This document shows positions 45,226 through 51,720 of a DNA stretch of 64,000 nt, piece after piece; the stretch's first letter is position 1; every line of letters begins with the position of its first letter. A program made the translations under genes and the position numbers. The notes under the pieces were generated by a model that was given only the letters and a program-made list of their open reading frames with translations, was not told where the DNA came from and did not search any database. Source of the stretch: JBEKCB01 sp052139675 (GTDB taxonomy: Bacteria; Planctomycetota; Brocadiia; CAIUPP01); the NCBI GenBank assembly GCA_052139675.1, contig JBKQWE010000130.1:1-64000 (forward strand). The letters are read 5' to 3'.

Positions 45226-46101
45226 ATGAGCAAGAAAAGCAATGCCGCCAAACTGCCGCGCCGCGCCTACGGCAGGGACGGAATCAAGCTTTCGGTCATC
45301 GGCTTCGGCGGGATCGTGGTGATGGAGACGGAGCAGAGCAAGGCGAACCGCGCCGTGGCCTGGGCGGTGGAACGCGGCGTCAACTACTTCGACGTCGCGC
45401 CCTCCTATGGCGATTCGGAAGTGCAGCTCGGCCCGGCGCTGGAGCCTTACCGCAAGGACGCCTTCCTCGCCTGCAAGAGCGGCGAGCACGCGCGGGCGAA
45501 GGCGGAAGCGGAATTCAAGCGGTCGCTGAAACGCCTGCGCACCGACCATTTCGACCTCTTCCAGCTCCACGGCCTCTGCGACGTCAAGAAAGACGTGGAC
45601 GCGTCCTTCCGTAAGGACGGCGTCATGCCGTGGCTCATCAAGAGGAAGGAGGCCGGGCAGGTGCGGCACATCGGCTTCTCGGCCCACACCGCGGAAGCGG
45701 CGCTGGCGGCGCTGGACCGCTACGACTTCGATTCCGTCCTCTTCCCGCTCAACTTCGCCGCGTGGCACCGGAACCAATTCGGCCCGGCGGTGATCGAGAA
45801 AGCGCGCGCGAAGGGCGCGTCGCTCCTGGCCCTCAAGATGCTCGCGCGCCAGAAGTGGCCGGAGGGCGAGCGGGAAAAGTCGGCGTTCAGGAAATGCTGG
45901 TACCAGCCGATCTCCGACGCACGCGAGGCCGAGCTGGCCGTCAAGTTCACGCTCAGCCTCCCGATCACCGCCGCCGTAACCCCCGGCGAGGAAGTCCTCA
46001 TGCGCCTCGCCATCGAGTCCGCCCTGAAGTACGAGCCGATCACCAAGGAAGAGCAGGCAGAGCTGAAGTCCCTGGCGAAGACGTTGAATCCGCTGTTCTG
46101 A
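45226..46101 (+). CDS. Aldo/keto reductase
   Basis: A 291-residue aldo/keto reductase with ATG at 45226 and GGAGGG upstream; the longer open frame before it is non-coding. The catalytic tetrad is visible: Asp and Tyr in FDVAPSYGDSE, Lys in LACKSGEH, His in FQLHGL. The barrel is followed by a short C-terminal tail (LAIESALKYEPITKEEQAEL, then KSLAKTLNPLF). The last 132 bases recur at 46647-46778 and, decayed, at 48647-48745. NAD(P)H-dependent oxidoreduction of a carbonyl or sugar is expected; the natural substrate is unknown. Confidence 0.9.
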   Translation: MSKKSNAAKLPRRAYGRDGIKLSVIGFGGIVVMETEQSKANRAVAWAVERGVNYFDVAPSYGDSEVQLGPALEPYRKDAFLACKSGEHARAKAEAEFKRSLKRLRTDHFDLFQLHGLCDVKKDVDASFRKDGVMPWLIKRKEAGQVRHIGFSAHTAEAALAALDRYDFDSVLFPLNFAAWHRNQFGPAVIEKARAKGASLLALKMLARQKWPEGEREKSAFRKCWYQPISDAREAELAVKFTLSLPITAAVTPGEEVLMRLAIESALKYEPITKEEQAELKSLAKTLNPLF

Positions 46102-46170
46102 TAACGCGGGGTCGTCTCTTCGCCCAGGTCAATAGTTATGCTGTCCCCGAATTACCCAGGAGTCAACCTC

Positions 46171-46497
46171 ATGGGCCTGCCTGAGCCGGCTGGCGCGGAG
46201 TTGCTGAATGCAATCATCAGCTTAATCGTAGAGGGTGCCAAGCCGGAGAGAATAATACTTTTCGGCTCTCGTGCGCGGGGAACCGGCCGGCCGGACAGCG
46301 ACGTGGACCTTCTTGTCGTGAAATCTACGTCATCCCGCCGGGAACTGGCCATGAAGATTTACCGTCGGCTCGTGGGGGTTGGCTGCGCGGTGGATGTGAT
46401 CGTTGTCACCCCGGAGGATGTCGAGCGCTATCGCAAGGTCCCGCACCTGATCATTGAACCTGCGCTGCGTGAGGGCAAGGTGGTATATGCCGCCTGA
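46171..46497 (+). CDS. MNT-type nucleotidyltransferase (minimal), HEPN/MNT pair
   Basis: A 108-residue minimal nucleotidyltransferase. The motif GSRARGTGRPDSDVDLLVV supplies the GS and both Asp residues, and CAVDVIVVTPEDVERY carries the third acidic position. ATG at 46171 is taken; 33 bases upstream another ATG is in frame. MNT proteins act as antitoxins, in some systems by AMPylating the HEPN toxin. The stop overlaps the next ORF by 11 bases as in intact MNT-HEPN pairs, but the partner is truncated. Confidence 0.88.
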   Translation: MGLPEPAGAELLNAIISLIVEGAKPERIILFGSRARGTGRPDSDVDLLVVKSTSSRRELAMKIYRRLVGVGCAVDVIVVTPEDVERYRKVPHLIIEPALREGKVVYAA

Positions 46498-46609
46498 ACA
46501 TCTGCCGCCGGAGGACCCGCGCGAATGGCTCAACCGAGCGCGGAGCAACTTGGCGGAAGCGGTCGTGCAATGGGTGGCGCAACAGATTTCGGAACCCAAG
46601 GACAAGTGA
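46487..46609 (+). pseudogene. Truncated HEPN-domain gene
   Basis: A 40-codon ORF overlapping the MNT gene. Its first 25 residues (PPEDPREWLNRARSNLAEA) match the conserved beginning of HEPN toxins, which normally run to about 130 residues with an RxxxxH catalytic motif. The remainder is unrelated and stops at once; the motif is missing. The break lies 37 bases before the second copy of the reductase 3' end, so the toxin was probably lost in the same rearrangement, leaving the antitoxin. Confidence 0.75.
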
Positions 46610-46646
46610 GATACCCTCGCAGAAATAGGATTGTGTCACCAGATTA

Positions 46647-46778
46647 GCCGCCGTAACGCCCGGCGAGGAAGTCCTCATGCGCCTGGCCATCGAGTCCGCC
46701 CTGAAGTATGAGCCGATCACGAAGGAAGAGCAGGCGGAGCTGAAGTCCCTGGCGAAGACGTTGAATCCGCTGTTCTGA
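46647..46778 (+). pseudogene. Second copy of the aldo/keto reductase 3' end
   Basis: 132 bases equal to the last 44 codons and stop of the reductase gene (45970-46101), with only five differences, all in third codon positions and all silent. Similarity continues for about 60 bases past the stop (…AGTTATG, CTGTCC). No upstream part of a reductase is present. The silent-only pattern shows that the fragment came from a functional paralogue or homologue truncated recently, not from old decay. The 292-base stretch 46610-46901 holds nothing else I can identify. Confidence 0.85.
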
Positions 46779-46901
46779 CGCTGCGGGTCCGTTTCGCCGC
46801 CCGTCTCAAGAGTTATGTGTGCTGTCCACGGAACGCCCAGCTTGATATTCACTCGCGAGAACTGAAGCGCCGGTGCCAGGGACTGTTCGGCGGTTAGCCG
46901 G

Positions 46902-47606
46902 CTAACGGTTCGGCGCACCGTGCAACGGACTCGCCTGTTCGATTCGCCGCAGTGCCGCCGCCCGGAGCGCGGACAAGTTCGCAGCCTGGGCAGGCCCCGC
47001 CGGCGCCCGGCTCTGGTCGAGCGCCTTGAGCGCCTCCGCCGGCCGGTCGGCCAGGAGCAGATACCGGGCGAGATCGAACGCCATTCCGGGGTCAATCCCG
47101 CCGCTTTGGGAGCGCTCGTCCGCCCCTCTCTGCATTTGCAGATCGGCCCCATTCCGCAGAAAGCGCGCGGCGTCCGCAACGTCGCCGCTCAATCCCGCCG
47201 CCAGGCCGGCGGTATGCCAGCATTCCGCGGCCTCGCCGGGACTGCCGGCGATCCCCGCCGCGCTGACGGCCAGCGCGGTGGCCTCGCCGAGCTTCCGGCC
47301 GTACACGAAGTACATCCATGCCAGATTCTTCAGCGCCAGGGCGGAAGGGCTCAGCCGGATGGATTCCAGGTAGAGCTTCTCCGCTTTTCCGTAAACGCCG
47401 TGATGCGCCAGGACGTTCGCGCGGTCGGCCAGGGCCAGCGGCCGGACCGCCTCGCAACGCGCGGCTTCGCGATAGGCCTTCTCCGCCATGTCCGCGGCGC
47501 CGGCGGTCTCGAACTCCTGCCCGCGAGCCAGCGCCGCGCGGGCCTCGGCCTCAGGCAGAGGCGCAGTCGCGCAACCTGCCGCCGCGAGCAGGCAGCCGCT
47601 GAGCAT
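46902..47606 (-). CDS. TPR lipoprotein, partner of C39-like protein
   Basis: A 234-residue lipoprotein. Signal and lipobox are short (MLSGCLLAAAGC), and the rest is tetratricopeptide-like helices (ARGQEFETAGAADMAEKAYR, NVLAHHGVYGKAEKLYLESI, MAFDLARYLLLADRPAEALK). ATG at 47606 is used: it is 8 bases after the upstream stop, whereas the longer frame would overlap that gene. In PA2778-type proteins a C39-like domain is followed by TPRs on one chain; here the two halves are separate, co-transcribed genes. Confidence 0.78.
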   Translation of the reverse strand: MLSGCLLAAAGCATAPLPEAEARAALARGQEFETAGAADMAEKAYREAARCEAVRPLALADRANVLAHHGVYGKAEKLYLESIRLSPSALALKNLAWMYFVYGRKLGEATALAVSAAGIAGSPGEAAECWHTAGLAAGLSGDVADAARFLRNGADLQMQRGADERSQSGGIDPGMAFDLARYLLLADRPAEALKALDQSRAPAGPAQAANLSALRAAALRRIEQASPLHGAPNR

Positions 47607-47614
47607 CCACGCCG

Positions 47615-48346
47615 TCAGTGGGCCGAGGTTAATGGGTCCACCCTGCCTTTCGGCATCACGAAAATCGCCGAGTGCAGCGTCCGAGCCCAGCATTGATCCA
47701 GTTCGTCGTGCCGCCAGAGCGAATACGCGTTGTTTCCCGAATGACAGAGGAAGTATTGGTCGTTCCGGTCGTAGCCCACCACGAGCAGGACGTGGTGAAT
47801 TCTCGGCAGCCAGCCGAACAGGGCATAACCGAGCACCGGAGAGACCTGGATGAAATGCCGGGCGAAGGCCGGCTCGATTTTCAGAAACAGGAGCACCGGC
47901 CGGCCCCGCCGGACTTCGTCGCGAACGGAGTCCAGGGTGGCTTGCCGCAGGCGCGCCTCGTAGTCGCGACGGTTCAGGCAGGCCAGGATGCGAGTGATCG
48001 CAGCGTCGCCGCCCTCGAGCGGCGCAATCTCGGCGGCGATGCCGCGCCAGTCTGCCGGGTCGCCCCAGTAATGCGTCAGCGACTCCAGGGCGGCCACGCC
48101 GGAGTACTGGCGATGGTCGGGCGCGGAGGGGACGGGCACGGCGTCAATACGGACTTCGTCGCCGGGCCACCGCGGGGCGCTCCCGAACGAAGAGAAGAAC
48201 GGCATGAAGGAGTAGTAAGAGGAGGCCGACGAGGCTTGCGAGATCGCCGTGACGGCCGAAGGGCTAACGAACGCGGGCGTGACGGCCGCGCACGAGGTCA
48301 GGAGCGACACAATCGCAATCGCCAGCGCCGCGCGCAGCAGTCCCAC
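47615..48346 (-). CDS. PA2778-like C39-type peptidase lipoprotein with Cys-to-Ser change
   Basis: A 243-residue lipoprotein (signal LLRAALAIAIVSLLTSC). The papain-like C39 fold is recognisable from SGVAALESLTHYWG, where active C39 enzymes have CGPAAL, through RGRPVLLFLKI to the catalytic-type histidine in IHHVLLVVGYDRND. The nucleophile position is Ser (codon near 48095), so classical cysteine-protease activity should be absent. GTG start with GAAGGGAG upstream, and a promoter at 48.38-48.41 kb. It precedes the TPR lipoprotein by 8 bases. Confidence 0.78.
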   Translation of the reverse strand: MGLLRAALAIAIVSLLTSCAAVTPAFVSPSAVTAISQASSASSYYSFMPFFSSFGSAPRWPGDEVRIDAVPVPSAPDHRQYSGVAALESLTHYWGDPADWRGIAAEIAPLEGGDAAITRILACLNRRDYEARLRQATLDSVRDEVRRGRPVLLFLKIEPAFARHFIQVSPVLGYALFGWLPRIHHVLLVVGYDRNDQYFLCHSGNNAYSLWRHDELDQCWARTLHSAIFVMPKGRVDPLTSAH

Positions 48347-48382
48347 ATTCGCTCCCTTCAGGTTCTCAAATCTTGTCAGCGG

Positions 48383-48411
48383 ATTCTATCATGCCCTCCG
48401 GGCGCATCCAA
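48383..48411 (-). promoter_or_regulatory. Promoter candidate for the C39-TPR lipoprotein pair
   Basis: On the minus strand TTGGAT (48411-48406), 17-base spacer, TAGAAT (48388-48383), about 37 bases before the GTG at 48346. Confidence 0.5.
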
Positions 48412-48646
48412 CAACAAACGCGTTCGAGGCGGCCAGCCCTGAGATGGCGTTGTGCGCCGCTCCACCGATCTTGCGCTGCGGTTTGCAGGGCTCCTGCCAG
48501 GCACCCTCACAACTGCAAGACGGCCTACTCCGCAACATCCGCGTCGTCTGAAACAGCGGGGATCGGTCTTTCATCGGCAGGAAGCAGTCGGCACGCAAGC
48601 CCGAGCCGAGAGCGGCGGTTATGCAGGCACTTGCCTTATCTACAGA

Positions 48647-48745
48647 CGCCTGGCGATCGAGTCCGCGCTGAAATATGAGCTGATTACAAAGGAAGAGCAG
48701 GCGGAGCTGAGGTGCCTGGCGAAGACGTTGAATCTGCTGTTCTTA
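48647..48745 (+). pseudogene. Third, decayed copy of the aldo/keto reductase 3' end
   Basis: About 99 bases match the last 33 codons of the reductase gene (CGCCTGGCGATCGAGTC…), but here there are amino-acid changes (Pro to Leu twice, Lys to Arg, Ser to Cys) and the stop codon is lost by a small deletion. It is older than the copy at 46.6 kb. The rest of the 577-base gap 48347-48923 holds the lipoprotein promoter and no gene I can support. Confidence 0.8.
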
Positions 48746-48923
48746 AACGACGCGTCTTTCGCCCGCAACCGCTCAAGTCGGGAGGGCGGATTTCAAGCCT
48801 TCAGAAACTCGCAAACGTTTGAATTTACGGCGGCGCATTTAGCGTGATTCGCCGCCTAAGCAGGGCAGAAGGGCTAAAGTTAAAGCCGCGCCGCCTTTTG
48901 CCTTTATGGATGCGATTAAGGAC

Positions 48924-49745
48924 CTACCGCGCGAGACACCTTTTCATCTCATCAATGTTGCCAATAGCATTACCTTCAGGCAGGGCGTCTATCTCTGCCT
49001 GCTTTACTCTTAGCATTGTGGCACTCGACAATCCAAAGGGCTCTACATACTTCCAGTGGGCGACATAATAGCGGGTACCCTTCCGAACATAATACACATT
49101 AGACCTCAAGTCACCCTGAACTACCTTGCCTTCCCACTCAGTTTTTCCAGCTGTTGTCCCGCCATCTGCCCTTCGTGACAAATGTGACTCTATCCTGTCC
49201 AAACGCTCGATAATATACTGATTTGTCGGTTCAGTTGCCGCAGCCTGGCGAAATACGATTGACTTGCTAACCCGAAATACGGGATTATCTGGTTCTTTCT
49301 CTTTTTCAGCCTCAAGTACATGAGACTTGAATTCCGCCCTGATTGTTTCCACTGCCGCCATGTGGTTAGTATAGAATACCGTTCGCTCTTGGTTGATATC
49401 GAACGGCATGGGAGTGCCTTTTACGGTCAGAATTACAGTAGGCTTACCTACGGCATGCCTCACGGCCAATTCGTACATAACATTCGCATTTAGACCCGTA
49501 AGGTTCGCGACAACCAACGTATCATTCAATAAATGCTCGATAATTTGCCCTGTGATATAGCCCGGCTTACCTATCCTGTGCGGAATTGTGATGCGGTTAT
49601 CCTCATATCCAAGTTCTTTGAGAACGGGGCATATCACGGCAGAGATTAGACCCTCAGCGTCAATCCGTGTCTGTGTCCCTTCGTCCCCTATCGGCGTGAT
49701 AATAAAACACGTTTTTATAACTGGCTCTTTAATTTCTGCCGCCAT
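48924..49745 (-). CDS. Stand-alone nucleotide-binding effector-like protein (deoxyribosyltransferase/TIR-like)
   Basis: A 273-residue protein visibly less G+C-rich than its neighbours. Residues 10-110 have the Rossmann-like layout of the nucleoside 2-deoxyribosyltransferase/TIR group: CFIITPIGDEGTQTRIDAEG, ITGQIIEHLLNDTLVVANLT, GLNANVMYELAVRHAVGKPT. The conserved glutamate of MYELAVRHA is where family enzymes carry the catalytic acid. Residues 205-260 (NVYYVRKGTRYYVAHWKYVE… EIDALPEGNAI) resemble a single copy of the VYLVENGKKR-type wall/surface motif. Related domains serve as NAD- or nucleotide-cleaving effectors in phage defence, but no partner is seen here, so function is open. Confidence 0.6.
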   Translation of the reverse strand: MAAEIKEPVIKTCFIITPIGDEGTQTRIDAEGLISAVICPVLKELGYEDNRITIPHRIGKPGYITGQIIEHLLNDTLVVANLTGLNANVMYELAVRHAVGKPTVILTVKGTPMPFDINQERTVFYTNHMAAVETIRAEFKSHVLEAEKEKEPDNPVFRVSKSIVFRQAAATEPTNQYIIERLDRIESHLSRRADGGTTAGKTEWEGKVVQGDLRSNVYYVRKGTRYYVAHWKYVEPFGLSSATMLRVKQAEIDALPEGNAIGNIDEMKRCLAR

Positions 49746-49846
49746 GACTTACCGCATGCATAATCCGCGCCATTGAAGCCACTACGCCACCTGTGCGGTA
49801 GCATACACCGTATGGTGAAAGAACGCAAGCCCCGGCAGGCCGCTGC

Positions 49847-51010
49847 TCAGTAAGCTTGGCGATACAGTTCGATTATCTCCTCAGCCGTCGGCACGCGCGG
49901 GTTGTTCGCGGGGCTGCCGCTGGCCAGGGCGTCGGCGGCCATTTTGGGCAGGGCCTTCTCCAGGGCGTCGCGCGGGATATTGCAGTCGCGCAAGCGGGGG
50001 ACTTGCAGGTCCGCGTTGAGTTTCACCAGGGCGGCGACGGCGCGCTGGGCCGCTTCGGGCGCGCCCAGGCCCGCCACGTCCAATCCCATGGCGCGGGCGA
50101 TGTCGGCGAACCGCTCGCCGCACGCCGGGGCGTTGTACGCCATGACGGCCGGGATGAGCACGGCGTTACTCAGGCCGTGGTGCAGGTGGAAGAGCGCGCC
50201 CAGCGGACGGCTCATGCCGTGGACGAGCGCGACGGAGGAGTTGCTGAAGGCCATGCCGCCCATCGTCGCGCCCAGCATCATCGCCTCGCGCGCGGATTCG
50301 TTGCCCGGCTCCGCCCAGGCGGTGCGGATGTTCCCGCTGATCTGCCGGATCGCGGCGAGCGCGAGCACGTCCGTGAGCGGATGGGCCTTGCGCGAGATGT
50401 ACGCCTCCACGGCGTGCACGAGCGAGTCGAGCCCCACGTTCGCCGTCAGCCCCTTGGGCATGGACATCGTCAGCTTGTAGTCCACCAGCGCGGCCGCGGC
50501 GAGGAAATGGAGGTCGAGGCACATCATCTTGATGTCCCGTCGCGTGTCGCCGATGACGACGACCTTGGTGACCTCGCTGCCGGTGCCGGCGGTGGTCGGG
50601 ATGGCGATGACCGGCGCGCCGGAGTTCGGCACCTTGTGATACCCCATGTAGTCGGCGATGACGCCGGGGTTGGCGCTCATGACGGCGATGGACTTGGCGG
50701 CGTCTATCGGGCTTCCTCCGCCGACGCCGACGACGAGGTTGCAGCCATCGCGCCGAAAGATCTCCAGCCCTTCCGCCACGTTCGCGTCCGTCGGATCGGG
50801 CTGGACTTTGTCGTAGGTCGCGGCGGCGACGCCGGCCTTGGAAAGCGAGCTGAGGACCTGGTCGGCCACGCCCATTCGAACGATGCCCGGCTCGGTGACG
50901 AGCAGCACCCGGCGGGCCTTCAGCCGCCTGGCCTCCTCGCCCACGAGATCGCTTGCGCCCGGCCCGATGATCACCTGCGGCGGCGTGTTGAATCGCGGCA
51001 AAGCTGCCAT
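49847..51010 (-). CDS. Iron-containing alcohol dehydrogenase
   Basis: A 387-residue group III (Fe-dependent) alcohol dehydrogenase. The NAD motif GGGSPIDAAK and the metal ligands in VGLDSLVHAVE, ALVHGMSRPLGALFHLHHG are intact, and TTAGTGSEVT is present. It is the last gene of the GrpE-Hsp70-MmsA-ferritin unit, though the family II repeat lies between it and the gene before. With the acylating aldehyde dehydrogenase upstream it could run an alcohol-aldehyde-acyl-CoA path; the actual substrate is not identifiable. Confidence 0.93.
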   Translation of the reverse strand: MAALPRFNTPPQVIIGPGASDLVGEEARRLKARRVLLVTEPGIVRMGVADQVLSSLSKAGVAAATYDKVQPDPTDANVAEGLEIFRRDGCNLVVGVGGGSPIDAAKSIAVMSANPGVIADYMGYHKVPNSGAPVIAIPTTAGTGSEVTKVVVIGDTRRDIKMMCLDLHFLAAAALVDYKLTMSMPKGLTANVGLDSLVHAVEAYISRKAHPLTDVLALAAIRQISGNIRTAWAEPGNESAREAMMLGATMGGMAFSNSSVALVHGMSRPLGALFHLHHGLSNAVLIPAVMAYNAPACGERFADIARAMGLDVAGLGAPEAAQRAVAALVKLNADLQVPRLRDCNIPRDALEKALPKMAADALASGSPANNPRVPTAEEIIELYRQAY

Positions 51011-51042
51011 GGCCTGTCTCCTGCGAGTTGCTCGCGTAAATA

Positions 51043-51130
51043 TCGTAATCGTAATCCTAATCGTAATCGCCGCTTTCCGTTCCAGCGGGACGACGGCCGA
51101 GTACGATTAGGATTACGATTACGATTACGA
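51043..51130. repeat. Dispersed palindromic element, family II, copy 2
   Basis: Arms at about 51043-51069 and 51098-51124 again use TCGTAATCGTAATCCTAATC and its complement; the right arm carries one extra TTACGA unit. The middle CCGTTCCAGC… is conserved with the copy at 45.04 kb. It lies in the gap between the ferritin-like and alcohol dehydrogenase genes. Confidence 0.88.
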
Positions 51131-51171
51131 GATATTATATCCACTCATAGCCACAATGGGCGCGGCGGCGG

Positions 51172-51552
51172 TCACGGCGCCTCCGCCATCTTGACGAACA
51201 CCTGGCTGACCGCCGGCGAGACGATCTCGATTTTTTGGGCCGCCGCCCGATAGAAATTCCGGCGGAATATCCTCAGCTCTTCCTCGTGCCCGGCAATCTC
51301 CTCCGGTTCCGCGCCCGTCTTCGGCGGCGGCGGCGGGAGCGGATAGTCGAAGCCGGTGATGGGCTCCAGGAGCATTTCGTTGACGAGCTCGCGGCGCATG
51401 CGCTGAAGGCGCACGATGTTCTTGCGGGCCTCCTGGCCGGCGGATTTGCGCTCGGGCGACGGCGCCGCGTTCCTCGCGGCCTCGTAGAACTCCGCGGCGC
51501 GTTCCTCCATGTCCAGGGCGAACTTCAGGATGACGCCGAATTTGTTGAGCTC
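51172..51552 (-). CDS. Small ferritin-like/rubrerythrin-like helical protein
   Basis: About 126 residues from a GTG at 51552 (ELNKFGVILKFALDMEERAA). EERAAEFYEAA matches the first metal helix of rubrerythrin/ferritin-like proteins; three more helices follow, with a Pro-rich stretch between helices 2 and 3 (PLPPPPP). Not all ferroxidase ligands can be confirmed, so oxidative-stress or scaffold roles are both possible. Its ribosome site and start were split from the upstream gene by the insertion of a family I element; before insertion the GTG followed the MmsA stop codon directly. Confidence 0.6.
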   Translation of the reverse strand, partial: ELNKFGVILKFALDMEERAAEFYEAARNAAPSPERKSAGQEARKNIVRLQRMRRELVNEMLLEPITGFDYPLPPPPPKTGAEPEEIAGHEEELRIFRRNFYRAAAQKIEIVSPAVSQVFVKMAEAP

Positions 51553-51720
51553 CACCTGATGACCTGTTCCATGTAAAAAAACACACAAGTCCGATCTGCG
51601 TCATGCTGAGCGAAGCGAAGCATCTCACATCTTAAGCCGTTGCCGGAGCGCGGCGTGTGAGATTCCTCGCTTCGCTCGGAATGACCGGCCATTATGCAAC
51701 TTATTTTCGGAGCTCCACCT
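51547..51720. mobile_element. Family I palindromic element, copy D, with 11-bp flanking duplication
   Basis: The 152-base element 51558-51709 is flanked by the same 11 bases, GAGCTCCACCT (51547-51557 and 51710-51720). Its arms 51600-51629 and 51656-51685 (GTCATGCTGAGCGAAGCGAA… / …TTCGCTTCGCTCGGAATGAC) fold imperfectly, and it ends in GCAACTTATTTTCG like copies A and E. It has no ORF, so it would be moved by a protein encoded elsewhere (MITE-like) or represent a REP-like unit. Confidence 0.75.

Noticed and set aside
48844..49068. Small plus-strand ORF next to the third reductase remnant
   Set aside because: It overlaps the 3' part of the minus-strand nucleotide-binding protein and has no ribosome site or recognisable domain.
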